64,000 nt of DNA from Selaginella tamariscina (lineage: Eukaryota > Streptophyta > Lycopodiopsida > Selaginellales > Selaginellaceae), in contig PUQB01000146.1 of the NCBI GenBank assembly GCA_003024785.1, positions 208,799 through 272,798 of the forward strand, given 5' to 3'. The position numbers and the translations under genes were made by a program. Positions within the stretch are counted from its first letter, which is position 1; every line of letters begins with the position of its first letter. Below are positions 11,755 to 23,597 of this stretch, piece by piece. The notes below the pieces were generated by a model. The model made no database searches, was not told the DNA's origin, and was given only the letters and a program-made list of their open reading frames with translations.

Positions 11755-11762
11755 TATACATA
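11755..11762 (+). promoter_or_regulatory. TATA box of peptide gene copy 1 (TATACATA)
   Basis: The last base lies 31 nt before the ATG at 11793, the same spacing as in the other copies, where the box reads TATAAATA. The spacing implies a very short leader or a start downstream of the first ATG. Upstream, 'aaaatgagagtcaata' and 'gagctcagtcaag' are shared among copies. Confidence 0.55.
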
Positions 11763-11792
11763 AGAAAGGCCCAGTGAGAGCCTGAGTGTGCA

Positions 11793-12045
11793 ATGTCTCC
11801 CAGGATGGTTTTCTTTGGATTTATTCTTCTTATGATATTCACTGGTATGGAAGGATCAGGTAAGATTTGCGTGCGTGCGTGCGTGCGTGTGTGTTTAACA
11901 AATGAATGCAGGCCGAACATTACATGAACAACTTCAGGAGACTCAGGTTGTGAAAAGATCCATTGCCTTACCACTTCCACCTCCCTATCAGTACAAAGAA
12001 TATAGACCACGCTCCCCTCCTGCACAAGGTATCCCTAAGGTTTAA
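11793..12045 (+). CDS. Small secreted peptide precursor, copy 1
   Basis: Two exons, 11793-11859 and 11912-12045, separated by a 52-bp intron (GTAAG...TGCAG, phase 1); predicted product 66 aa. Residues 1-22 (MSPRMVFFGFILLMIFTGMEG) form a signal peptide with a strong hydrophobic core. The rest reads GRTLHEQLQETQVV, then KR, SIALPLPPPYQYKEYRPRS, PPAQ and GIPKV. Lys-Arg near residue 39 could be a processing site. Compared with the other copies, the C-terminal GRGKNP ending has been replaced after a short deletion, so the presumed active end is altered. Codon 5 is a second ATG. The gene faces copy 2 (14202, minus) across a diverged palindrome. I do not recognise the family; secretion is an inference from the signal peptide. 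Confidence 0.6.
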
Positions 12046-12049
12046 CACC

Positions 12050-14010
12050 TTGGTTAGTGGCGACCACATTAAATGTTTAATTATGGATTTAATTATTATA
12101 AATTTAAAATTTATAATAAGTCTGATTTGGCAACAATATTAAATGCTTAATTATAACTTTAATTGTTATAAATTTAAAATTTATAATAAGTTTGATTGAC
12201 ATATTTACCTGAAATAAACAATAAATATACATTTTACTTTGTTTTCTTAGGAACATTAAAGGACATTTTGTTGAATTCAAAAACAGATTCTACGTTTCTG
12301 TACCAGTTTAAATAATTAATGAATATAGTTTTTAATTTAAATTTAAATTTAACTTAACAAGTAAAAGTAATAATTAAGAATTTTAAATGATTTTAACTCG
12401 TTTAATATTTAATATTATAAACTATTATTACTATCTATAACTCCAATTATAATATTATTAGTAAATAAATTTAACTCGTCTTAATATTTACAAATTTATA
12501 TAATATAGGAGTATATTCTATTAATATTATAATTACTATCCATAACTCCCATTATAATATTTATTAGTAAATAAATTTAACTTATCTTAATATTTAATAA
12601 TCTAGAAGGAGGTTTTAATATATTCTATAAATATTACAAATTATTATTATTTATTAGTAAAAAAATTTAACTCATCTTAATATTTAATAATCTATATTAA
12701 TATAGGAGTATATTCTATTAATATTATAAATTATTATTACTATCCATAACTCCCATTATAATATTTATTTTGATATATTCTATTAATAATACAAATTATT
12801 ATTACTATCCCTGTTACAATCTATTGAGTAAATAAGTTTAACTCATCTTAATCTTTAATAGTTTATATGAACCATGATATTAGACATTTCCGTACTGAGC
12901 TGTCTTCATTCTCATGATATTAAGTGTTCATTTTTACGATATTATATCACTGTGTAGAAATGATGTTATTAAAAATATATAAACTAATAACTTACATTAC
13001 AATTATGAATTAAGTCTTAATACACTTAATGTTATAGCACACTCTACAATGTATTTGTTTAGAAATGTATAGTCTCTATCAATAAAATGTGATATAATAC
13101 AAATAAGAAATGTATTATAAATAAATTTCACATTATTCTCATATAACACACTTCTTATTTGTATTATACATTTTATAAGCAATATAATATAATTATTTTA
13201 AAAGGTATGTAATTTCTTGATCATGTGTTACTATGATATTTCTAACATTTGCCACTTATTAAACTTCATTTTATTTCATTTTAAATATGTTATATAATTT
13301 TAAAAATTATTATTGTTTAAAAGTCAAAATAAAACAAAAAATTCAAAAGTATATATGTAAATATAAAATTTTAAGAATATATAAGTAAAGGTGTATATGA
13401 TTTTAATTTTTTTAATATATAAATATAGATGTTAGAGAGAGAGATGTAGAGTAGTAATTCAATATTTGATCTTATGTATGATTAATTGGCGGGTGACAGT
13501 AATGATTATGTTGGCAAACAGTGCTAAATTGTAGATCCTTAATAAAATGAACTGCTTAACATCCGCTCTAATTCAGTAATAATACAGAACACTTTTAAGT
13601 GATGCACAAACAATACACAGATTACTAAAAGGAAGATATCAGTAGTTGCTTATATGCTATTTCTTAATATTCAATAATTTTCCATTAAACAAATCTTTTA
13701 TTTACATTATTAAAAGTTTTCTTAATTATTACTTTTACTTGTTAATTGAAATTTAAGAACAAAATTGAAACTAAAAATTTTATTCATTAAATAGCTAAAC
13801 TGATACAGAAAACATATGTTTATTGAACGAGAATCTTTTTTTCGAGTGCAACAAAATCAATGTCCTTTAATGGTTTTAAAAAAACGTAAAATGTATATTT
13901 ATTGTTCATTTCCGGTCAATACGTCAATCAGACTTATTATAAATTTATAATTTATAATAATTAAATCCATAGTAAACATTTAATGTCGTCGCCACTAACC
14001 AAGGTGTTAA
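12050..14010. repeat. Diverged palindrome between peptide copies 1 and 2
   Basis: Downstream flanks of the two convergent peptide genes mirror each other: 'caccttggttagtggcga' at 12048 against 13990, and the 'acctgaaataaacaataaa' and 'aaaggacat' words at about 12210-12265 against about 13860-13920. The middle (12890-13650) is also copied at 18820-19500 and, inverted, near 62400-63290. No gene seen. Confidence 0.7.
12380..12860 (-). repeat. AT-rich minisatellite, inverted orientation
   Basis: Irregular tandem units of roughly 100-120 bp built from 'tattaatattataa', 'actatccataactccc', 'attataatatttatt' and 'aatttaactcatctta'. It is the reverse complement of the array at 63300-64000; a short relic lies at 23758-23880. 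Confidence 0.75.
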
Positions 14011-14013
14011 ACC

Positions 14014-14202
14014 TTAAGGATTCTTTCCTCGTGCAGGAGGAGGCGAGTGTGGCCTATATTCTTTAATGTAATGTAATGTTCTGCCTGCATTCATCGTGTT
14101 AAACGCACGCACGCACGCACGCACGCAAATCTTACCTGATCCTTCCATACCAGTGAATATCATAAGAAGAATAAATCCAAAGAAAAGCATCCTGGAAGAC
14201 AT
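14014..14202 (-). CDS. Small secreted peptide precursor, copy 2 (shortened)
   Basis: Minus strand, exons 14136-14202 and 14014-14084, with an intron of 51 bp (GTAAG...TGCAG). Spliced product: 45 aa. The signal peptide MSSRMLFFGFILLMIFTGME is intact. Exon 2 reads GRTLHYIKEYRPHSPPP then ARGKNP, so about 20 central residues (EQLQETQVVKRS and the Pro run) are gone while the C-terminal motif remains. Because the intron is a multiple of three and has no stop, an unspliced 62-aa product is also open; it would insert KICVRACVRAFNTMNA. TATAAATA at 14233-14240 has the standard spacing. Either a minimal functional precursor or an early decay product; retention of the motif favours the former slightly. 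Confidence 0.6.
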   Translation of the reverse strand: MSSRMLFFGFILLMIFTGMEGSGKICVRACVRAFNTMNAGRTLHYIKEYRPHSPPPARGKNP

Positions 14203-14232
14203 TGCACACTCAAGCTCTCACTGGGCCTTTCT

Positions 14233-14240
14233 TATTTATA
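14233..14240 (-). promoter_or_regulatory. TATA box of peptide gene copy 2
   Basis: TATAAATA on the minus strand, 31 nt before the ATG at 14202. Upstream (14280-14340) it has the shared 'tgagctctattaactctca' and 'aattagcacatg' block. Confidence 0.6.
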
Positions 14241-14494
14241 ACTTGAAAATTCCACTTGTAGCTTAGCACATGAAACTTGACTGAGCTCTATTAACTCTCA
14301 TTTTAATTAGCACATGCGCAAATACCAAGCATTAAAATTTCGATATATAATTTCTATACCATGCCACGTAGGAGTGTCAAATTTTATGCATCAAATTACA
14401 TAGGTACATATACTATGTATATGTATGTTATTTGATGTACATCACTAAAATAACATAAGAACTGCATACATCGTTATACTAACATTTACACGTG

Positions 14495-14533
<39 letters not shown>

Positions 14534-14873
14534 CATATATAGAACATCCGTTACATGAATTGTAAGAAGGCTTCAAAATGTACATACGTTAATTTTGAAT
14601 GTGTGCTTGTAGTAGCTTAGTTAGTTACAGTGTGTGGGTCTCTCTTTCTACAGAGGTTTTTACATATAATATTATAAACTATGATTAATTATTTATAAAC
14701 CAATGATTACTAACATGTACTTTATACATAACTCCATTATAATATAAGAAGAGCATACATCATATTAGATTCTAAATATAGAAAGAAAGTGTGTGTGTAT
14801 ATAGCAACAAATTATATACTAAATGTGAGTATATATGGTTCATGTTTATTAAATAAATTATATAAAAGCAGCT

Positions 14874-14905
14874 GGAGTAGCTCAGCTGGTTATAACGTGT
14901 GATTA
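14874..14905 (+). pseudogene. tRNA-Asn 5' half relic
   Basis: GCTGGAGTAGCTCAGCTGGT followed by TATAACGTGTG; the anticodon arm is missing and AT-rich sequence follows. Inverted paralogue of 10591-10622. Confidence 0.55.
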
Positions 14906-15040
14906 TTTACATTATTCTAGCATATCCATATTTAAAATTGTTATATATTTATATAAACATTTTTAAAATATATTCGTTATATGCTTAAATTGAAAATATA
15001 TGTATAAGAATTCTGTTTATTCTTAACTTTATTATTGCAG

Positions 15041-15095
15041 TTCTGGGCTCGACAGGTTCAAGTTCAACGGAGAGGCGTAACACTTGCATACCATA
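15041..15095 (+). pseudogene. Orphan exon, damaged copy
   Basis: Preceded by TTATTATTGCAG, it matches the 59-nt exon at 9674-9732, but with small deletions, including loss of the donor GT. Inverted paralogue in the copy 2 block. Confidence 0.4.
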
Positions 15096-15289
15096 AGTTT
15101 CTGTTTAGAACACACACAGAGCATGTGTGTGTATACACACACATGTATATGTTTTCCTATTTGGAATGTACATGTGTCTGTGGTGTTCATCATGGCTGTG
15201 TGTTGTGAATAAGAGTGCGGGTTTATGTACACTGTGTCTGTGTATATAAATTTATATTTATGATAATTTAGTAATGCTCGGAGCCTCAT

Positions 15290-16181
15290 TTTATTTCATT
15301 TTATTTTTAAATTAATTTAATTTTATATAACATACATATTGAATTAGTTATTATAATTTAAAATATTGAAATATCCAGTTATCTCCTTGGTATACATACT
15401 TAATATAAAAATCTCTATTATACACATATATGTATGACATGATTTCTACTTAAGGATATTTAAACTTTAAAACCAACAAATTGCACAATGTATACGTGCG
15501 TACATGCATGTAGATATGTATTATGATCTTTGAAGGCTATATATTTTAGAAGGATGTTCCAGCTTTCTTATCACTATGGTAATACATATTTTTAAGTAGT
15601 ATATCTATTTTAGTCTAGATATTTCTTTAGTTTAACTATTTATTCGTTCGTGTGTTCTATAATATATCCCGTGCTAATCATCTGCTTCTTTCGCCAATAA
15701 TAATGCAAAAAATCATTACATTCCATGTTATTTTTTAGTATGATTTCTTATATCCAACTACAAAAATCATACATAATTAAATCATTAACATACCAGATGT
15801 TAAATATTATAAAATGAGAATATCCTAGGATTCATTGATAATTATACTTTGAACCATGAATTATTTCTGTGAAATCCTTATATCAAACTGCATGACATTA
15901 TTATGATACATCTATATACACAAAAAGTTTACAGAAATATTATAGAACACACACATAAAACAGTGTGTGTGTGTGTGTGAGGATTGTATGGATATATGTA
16001 TGTATATGCGCGTTGCGAAAATAACCGATTGCAAGAAGTTTCGACATACATTTGGTATGTGTGTTGTATATATAGTGTATATGTATGTGTGTGTGTGTGT
16101 GTGTAGTGACATAAAAACATATGTAGAGGAGCATACCATTTTACAACTTGAGAGGATGCTGTGGAAGCTCGTGCACTACTT

Positions 16182-16260
<79 letters not shown>

Positions 16261-16306
16261 ACGTGACGTTATATATATGGTTATAGTACAGTGAATATAT
16301 ATATAT

Positions 16307-16354
<48 letters not shown>

Positions 16355-16920
16355 ATATATGGTTATATTACAGTTTATATATATATATACGACAGAAAAA
16401 CATATACACTTGCATGAAGGAGTGCGTCTTAACACGAGGTTCATATATGGAAAGAAAAAAACAGTAAATCTTGTAGTGCATCTACATCTAATATTACCTG
16501 ACCTATGTTTTACACAAGAGTAATATGCAAATGAAAATATGAAAACCATGTGAATGATAGATTACTCACACTTTAAATGAATGATAAATGAATGTTTTAG
16601 AATATATGAAACTTTTTCAAGGAAAAACTTAGCCAGATACAGTGCAATCCCTATGCAGATTCTGTTTTTTTTCAAACTCTTTTATTTTTTAAATTCCATC
16701 ATATACAATATATTTATCTAATAATATTGTAACTGCAAACAGCATGGAATATATCTTAATTTAAAATTTATCTGTTAAATTATATTTACTTAAAAAGCTT
16801 TCTTTTTTTTAAATGGTTTATATAAGTATTTGACTTTCAAACTTTTTGTCTACTGTGGTTATTTTTCTTACGATTGTATGTGAATAAGAAAGCTTTTATG
16901 TTTCAATATATAATAATAAT
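15290..16920. other. Non-coding, microsatellite-rich
   Basis: Long (TG)n at 16080-16105 and 16185-16218, (GA)n at 16218-16258 and (TA)n at 16290-16390. A short word shared with 18459-18550 occurs near 16130 ('gagcatacca', 'gatgctgtggaag'). Open frames here (His/Thr or Cys/Val runs) come from the repeats. No supportable gene. Confidence 0.7.
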
Positions 16921-16924
16921 AATG

Positions 16925-17110
16925 TTATTTAATGTCCTCACGGTCGATACGTACATATATAACAAATGGAAAAGACTCATAGTCTTTTTCAATTAATCTA
17001 GATAAAGCATAAAAAACATACAACATACCACATGAACACTGTAGAAACTTTCTCGTGCGTGTGTGTGTATAGAAGCGTATAATACTGTATGTGGATTCTG
17101 GGTAATCCAA
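16925..17110 (-). CDS. Hypothetical small ORF or terminal exon
   Basis: Minus-strand ORF of 61 codons. The 3' part (LIEKDYESFPFVIYVRIDRE then DIK, stop) has non-repetitive composition and follows a plausible acceptor (TTTATCTAG), so it may be a real terminal exon. The 5' part crosses a CA/TG tract. A TATA-like TATAAATT on the minus strand lies about 100 bp upstream. Not recognised; the copied segment near 9040-9120 does not preserve the frame. Confidence 0.25.
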   Translation of the reverse strand: MDYPESTYSIIRFYTHTRTRKFLQCSCGMLYVFYALSRLIEKDYESFPFVIYVRIDREDIK

Positions 17111-17189
17111 TTTTAAAACTCTAATTTTAAGACTTGCAGAGTTGCCGTATTAAATATAATTTAATATTCAAATTTGTCATATACTTTAT

Positions 17190-17390
17190 AGTTTCAGTTT
17201 ACAAATGAGAATTTATATGAACTAGTCTCTTACATTGTTAACCAGTTCAATGCTTGTACACATGGCTTTTCATGTTTAAGTTTTTACAAATGAGAATTTA
17301 TATAGACTAGTCTCTTACATTGTCAACCAGTTCAATCCTTGTACACGTGGCATTTCTGGTGATTCATCACACCATCCAAGAACATATGTA
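17190..17390 (-). promoter_or_regulatory. Two tandem copies of a TATA + ACGT promoter segment
   Basis: Minus strand: CCACGTGTACAAGGATTG ... CTAGTCTATATAAATTC at 17290-17360, and a second, slightly decayed copy at 17205-17265 (TGTACAAGCATTG ... TATAAATTC). Both match the plus-strand promoter half at about 8955-9000. This is a duplicated promoter next to no clear gene. Confidence 0.4.
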
Positions 17391-17403
17391 CATAAGCAAA
17401 TAC

Positions 17404-17438
<35 letters not shown>

Positions 17439-17484
17439 TTGCGGCAGTGTAGTGATCACTAATTAGTAGTGCGGGACACGTTGC

Positions 17485-17526
<42 letters not shown>

Positions 17527-17966
17527 GTTTTAGAGTTACATGATACTGATAAAATGCGTTGTACACATTATATAAGCAATATATGCACAAACACGTCAAT
17601 ATAAATGGCGCCCTACAGTGTGCGTGCGTGCGTGTGTTTATCAAACATTAAATACCTATTATTGGGAACCTAATTGATTTTTGAATTTTGTCAACTAGGT
17701 TATCATAACAAATTCGAAGCAAAAGAAAGGTTATTTGTTAATGATCACTGATTTACTATATTAATCCAGATATATTAAAACATATTTGGCTTCGTTTTAT
17801 AAACATATATACATGATGTGCATGTACATGTGTGTATGTATGTGTGCTGTAAAATGAGAAATGATGTGCGTGCATGTGACTAACAATATCGAACATTAAA
17901 TACCAATTAAATTATTATTGGGAACCTAATTGATTTTTGAATTTTGTCGATTGAAATCGTACTTAC

Positions 17967-18055
17967 CAGCAAACGGCCGAGCGAAATGAATTAAACGGAC
18001 GTGAACCGTGTTCAAGGATGGAAACTTTTGATACGCAAGAGACACTGGTTTGCAT
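17967..18055 (-). CDS. Orphan first exon, possible transit peptide
   Basis: Minus strand ATG at 18055 opens 29 codons (MQTSVSCVSKVSILEHG then SRPFNSFRSAVC) and ends at a strong donor (GCTG|GTAAGTAC). Rich in Ser and Arg with one acidic residue, it resembles the start of a chloroplast or mitochondrial targeting peptide. No downstream exon could be assigned on the minus strand, so it may be a stranded first exon. Local GC is higher than that of its surroundings. Confidence 0.35.
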
Positions 18056-18469
18056 TTAAAAAACCCTAAAAAACCTTAAATATATGTAAAAGAAATAAAT
18101 TTAAAACATTAATAAATTTCACAATAAATTGCACAGAATTATCCCACAATTGCCTGAATAATCAGAAGAGGTGGCTTAATGAGCCATTGCATTAGTAATT
18201 GCTTCCCACCCATGGAAAGAAATGTAAAAAATTGTAAAAAATTTTAATTTAACTTAAAATATTCGTTTAACTTGAGAATGCCCATTTGCTAATAAGGTTT
18301 TATAAATCAAACACGTTTTTTTATAAGTATGATTGAAATACCATAACAAATTCTACAGCAGAACCAAAAGAACGGTTATTTGTTAATGATCATTGAGTTA
18401 CCAGATTAATCTAGATATATTAAAACATATTTGTGTTCATTTTATAAACATATATATAGGAGCATACCA

Positions 18470-18575
18470 CTTTGCTTGATCATGCGGATGCTGCAAATTT
18501 TTTGTATGGAATGGTGAACGATGTCAACAGAATTCTGTGGAAGTTTAGGCACTGTGCAAGGGAGATATCCAAAAC
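18470..18575 (+). pseudogene. Possible terminal exon fragment
   Basis: Plus strand frame LLDHADAANFLYGMVND then VNRILWKFRHCAREISKT ends in TGA. Its composition is protein-like, but it has no ATG and no certain acceptor. A shorter diverged relative lies near 16130-16180. Parent gene not recognised. Confidence 0.25.
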
Positions 18576-18579
18576 GTGA

Positions 18580-19528
18580 TATGTTTTTGTGGTATATATA
18601 TATCAACTGTACTATAACCATACATATTGTTATAAGACGTCACATTCATATATGGGAAGAAAAACAGTAAAATGTTTTATAACCATATGAATGATATATT
18701 AATCACACTTTAAAGTGAATGATAATTAATGATAGAGAATATATGAAAATTAATGATTTAGAATAAAGAAAAAAATAAGAAAACAAATCGAATACAAATA
18801 CGGAGCAAACAACATGATATTCGTACTGAGCTGTCTTCATTGAAGTTCATTCTGAGATATTAAGGGTCTTTCTCACGATATTAATATCGCTATTTCACAT
18901 CCTGTGTAGAAATGATGTTATTGACAAGTTTATAAACATATTAATAATTACGATCAATAAGTCCATAACAAGTCTTAATATACTTAATGTTATTAACACT
19001 CTACAATGTATTTGTTTAGAAATTTATTGTCTCTATCAATAAAATGTGATATATACAAATAAAGTGTATTTTAAATAAAGTTCACATTATTCATATAACA
19101 TACTCATTTTATAAGCAAGGTCTTAATCATGTGTTACTATGATATTTTCTAACATTAGCCACTTATTATACTTCGTTTTTTCATTTTAAAATATGTTAGG
19201 AATTAATATATAGTTTTAATAATATTATTGTTTAAAAGTCAAAAAACGAAAATTTTCAAAAAGTATATATAAAACGGTGTGATATGATTTTTATAAACAT
19301 AAATGTCAGAGAGAGAAAGTAGAGTAATTCAATATTTGACCTTATGATATTAATTGCGGGTGATAGTAATGAATGTTGGCAAAGAACTTGTGATGTTAAA
19401 TATAATCCTTAAGTGCACGGTAGAATAAAATGAAGTGCTTAACATCCGCTCTAATTCATATATACACTCTATTAAGTGATGCACAAATAATACACAGATT
19501 ACTAAAAGGAGTCTTGGATAGTAAATCA
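18580..19528. other. Non-coding copy of the 12890-13650 segment
   Basis: Shares 'cgtactgagctgtcttcatt', 'tgtgtagaaatgatgttatt' and 'acacagattactaaaagga' with 12890-13630, in the same orientation. Gypsy element A begins at its right end. No gene. Confidence 0.65.
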
Positions 19529-19733
19529 TGAAAGAGCAAATATATTTCATAATGTCAGATATATTTGAGCTTAAAAAACCCTGCTTATATACAGGAGTCT
19601 TCCTGTCACATGGCATACATGTGACACGTGGCGTTGACACATGGGGGCCAAATCATCACCCATGTGTCACTACGCATGTGTGTATATACACATGCGTGAA
19701 TACAGTATGTTACATAATATATAGTATCTTACA
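19529..19733 (-). repeat. Left (3') LTR of element A
   Basis: Begins TGAAAGAGC and ends CTTACA on the plus strand, that is TG...CA borders. 19577-19733 aligns with 23598-23752. Confidence 0.75.
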
Positions 19734-22700
19734 TTATCTCCCCTCTGTGGCTATGTAGATGGTGATGGATCTGATGGTCATTATCCTCCCCTCTACGGCT
19801 GTGTAGATGGTGATGGATCTGATGGTCCTGGATCCGTGTGAGCTGGGCCATCTAAGATATGACCGAATGTATTCAACGAGTCTCAAACGACAAACCATTT
19901 CATTCGAATTACGTGAACTATCTCAACCTCATGAGATCCCACCAACTGTACTTGATACACCTGAGGACCAACCTTTCGAAGTACTCAGTAGGGACCAAGC
20001 CATTTATGTAATAAATCAATTACAAGCCCAGGTGCAGTTAATTTGGGAAAACGTACCAGTACTAAGTCACCGTCAACATAGTCTGGTGGAATTTGATGTC
20101 GTGCATTGTAAGAAGATTGTTGCCGTATTTGAGCTTGACCAAGATGTTCAGCAGACTCTGTACGTAGAAGATGCAAGACAGCATCCAAATGTCGAGCCCA
20201 CATTTTCGCATTCTCGGCACGTGGCAGATTCGATGATAATCCCAATTCATTAAGCAACTTAGAATCATATCCATACAATGCCTTGAATGGAGAGATACCA
20301 ATCGAACTATAAATGCCTGTTACATAAGCAAATCTCAAGCATCACAAATACCAATCTCAGTCAGTATGATTGAAGTTCACATACTTCGAGATCATACCCT
20401 TGAAGGTCCAATTCAATCGCTCCACTAAACCATCAGTTTGTGGATGATATGGAGAGGCAAATGAGTGTTTTACCTTTAACCTCTCACACAACACTCGGAA
20501 TACCTCTGCAATGAAAGCGGAGCCATTATCTGATAACATCCGTTATGGATAAGAATGCTGCAAAACCACATTATCGAACAAAAACAAAGCTGTTGACATG
20601 GCAGTTGCATCCGGAAGAGCACCAACCTCCACCCAACGAGTTAAATAATTAAATACGACAATGATGTATTGGTTACCTTGAGAAGAACGTAGAAAAAGAT
20701 CCCATTAAATCCACTGTAATTAACTCAAAAGGGCGAGAGACATTAATAGATTCTAACACCCCCATAGCCCGAGTCGTAGAGGAATTCCGAATTTGACAAA
20801 TGGGACAACTCTGAATATACCTGATCACATCACCACTCATGCTGGGCCAATAAAAGGATCTGCGGAGCTTCTCCAATACTCGTTGGTGACTAAGATGACC
20901 TTCAACAATAGGCATATCATGATATGCTCGAAGAAGATGTGAAATATATGTAGAGGGCATAGCCAAATGCCACATGTCTTCTGAATTTGTTCCAACAAAA
21001 TACAATAAACCATCTTGAAGTTGAAACTGAGCATCCTGCCACTATTCCAAGGATGATAAGTCGGCATCGAATACTTGAGGGGCTTGTATCAAACTGAACG
21101 CTGCAGAGACTGCATGAGCAGGCAGAGTGGAATCAGAAAGGGGTGCTTGAGAAAGTGCATCTGCATCCACCATTGTTCGCCTAGGCCTGTGCACCACCTT
21201 AAAGTTATATACTTGGAGACGTAATGCCCATCTGGCTACACGACCCACTAAATTCTTCCGTTTTAACAAGGAAGTGACAGCAGCATGATCACACTCCAAA
21301 AGTGTTTCACTCCCATGTAAGTAAGCATGAAGTTGTTCAAAACCCCAAACAGCAGCAAGGCATTCTTTTTCAGTAGTGAAATAATTCTGCTCAGTCGGCA
21401 CGAGTACTCGACTAATGTAAGCCATCGTGTGTCGAATTGAAGGATCCACAATATCGATTTGCAAACACACACCAATATCAACATCTGAGGCATCTACTTG
21501 TAAAATGAACGGACGAGTAAATTTGGGTATTGAAGCAATGGAGGAACTCTTTTAACTAGTCAAATGCCTGCTGACACCTGTGAGTCCACTTGAAAGGTAC
21601 CTGTGAACAAATTAACTCCCGAAGAGGGGCAGTTCGATTAGTGAGATGATCGATGAATCGACCCAAGTACTGCACCTTGCCTAAGAAACATTGGACTTCA
21701 TGTACTGTACGAGGACGAGGGAACTCTGAACAGCTCGCAACTTCATTGGATCCACCTGTAAACCCTCTCGAGATATACGGTAACCCAAGTAAGTGGTGTC
21801 GGTCGAACCAAACACACACTTTTCAAGTTTCAACTTCAGGCCAACTTCTCGAAATCGATCAAACACCGTACATTATGAATGTAATCCTCCCAAGAACCAG
21901 ACCCATGAATGAGCACATCGTCAATAAAATCAGCAATGATATCAGGCATATCTGAAAGAAGCTCATCCATCATGCGTTGAAAGGTGGCAGGAGCTAAAGT
22001 TAATCCAAAAGGCATGACTAAAAACTCGTAAAGACCAAATGGTGTCCGGAAGGCCGTTTTTGGAATATCCTCCTCAGCCATAGGAACTTGCCAATATCCT
22101 GATGCCAAATCCAACTTAGTAAACCATCGACTCTGACCCAAACGATCTAATAGATCGGCAGAGTTCGGAAGTGGATAAACATCTTTGATGATAACATCGT
22201 TGAGAGGTCGGTAATCCACACAAAATCATAGAGATCCATCAGGCTTGGGAACCAAATGAGGTTCACATGCCCATGGACTCCGTGATGGACGACACACCCG
22301 CTTACCGATCATATTTGTAATAGCTTTCGCATAGCTGATAACTCTTTTGGTGACCTGCATCGAACCAGGACTTTGAAAGGCTTTGAATTGCCAGTGGGTA
22401 ACAATGTCGAGTCTTCACACTTGCACCTTTGATATGCATAGCGGAAAAAACATGGAGGTAAAGTCTCCATCGCACGGGATCCCTCCGTCGCCTGTATGAT
22501 TACTAGTTTTCCAAAAGATCCATCTGCAAGAGAGGCTTCGTCATCTGGAAGCTCATCATCAGACATAATGGCCGCCACATGCACACATCCGGAACATATG
22601 ATCGCCAGCCTGGATGTGGTGGATGCCAATCAGGATACACATCGATGCCTGCCAAGTATGTCCAGGTGCCCAACATGCCCAACAATGGACTTGATTGGGT

Positions 22701-23597
22701 CGACCTGCATTGTTCCGATTCCTCCTATCACGAATCCATGGATTTTGACCACCACGAGCAGGAATTGGAGCAAGTGCATGATGATTTTGTGGAGGTGGTC
22801 CACGGGGTGGGCCCCGAGGTTGACCACGAAAGGCTTGTCGTGCGGGCACATATGCAGCAGTGTCAACCTCCATTGGATCAGCACGCTGAATAGGAGGAGC
22901 AGGTAACCCAAGGGGACCACGGCCCTCACCAGGCACTAACTCAAATCGTTGAGCTAGTGCAAAAGCTTCCTCCAATGTGGTAGGACGAAGAGCTCGAATG
23001 AATCGAACAAGTTCGGGTCACATAGTTGGCCATAACATACCGAGCTTAATGGGCGCATGTTAGGATATGCAGGCCGAGCTAAATCCCTGAACCTAATACT
23101 GAACCGCATAACAGACTCACCAGGATGTTGTCGTATCGCATGCAGTTGTTGGAAAGTATTATCTGAATCCTCAACTTTGCCAAACGTACGTTTGAGGCAT
23201 TCCGTCAACCGATTACTATTGGCTTGAATCTCCACAGTCAATCCATTATACCACTTGAGCGCAGGGCCTTCCAAACATGTAGGGAATTCTCTGAGAGTAC
23301 GGGCCTCATCCCAACCATGGTAACGAATAATAACTTGGAAATGATTAAACCAGTGGTATACATCATCTCCCGGATCATCACAAAAAGATTGGGGTCGAAC
23401 CCTCGAATTTGTGGCCTGTGAAGAAGATGAAGGAGTACTAGAAGCAGATCCCTCGGCATGAGGCTCATGCGGGGAAGAGGAGGACGGACCCTCAACAAAG
23501 CACTCCAACTAGTTTGTGCATCAATAGCAGTAGCAATAATGTTAAAAGCCGTCTTCATATTCATTGTCATGAAAACAAGAAAAGGAAAAGGCAGAAG

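Noticed and set aside
15912-16218. Several overlapping His/Thr/Tyr or Cys/Val ORFs on both strands
   Set aside because: All derive from CA/TG repeats.
19807-20253. Plus-strand 148-codon ORF
   Set aside because: Antisense shadow of the integrase region of Gypsy element A.
22496-22906. Plus-strand 136-codon ORF
   Set aside because: Antisense shadow of gag in element A.
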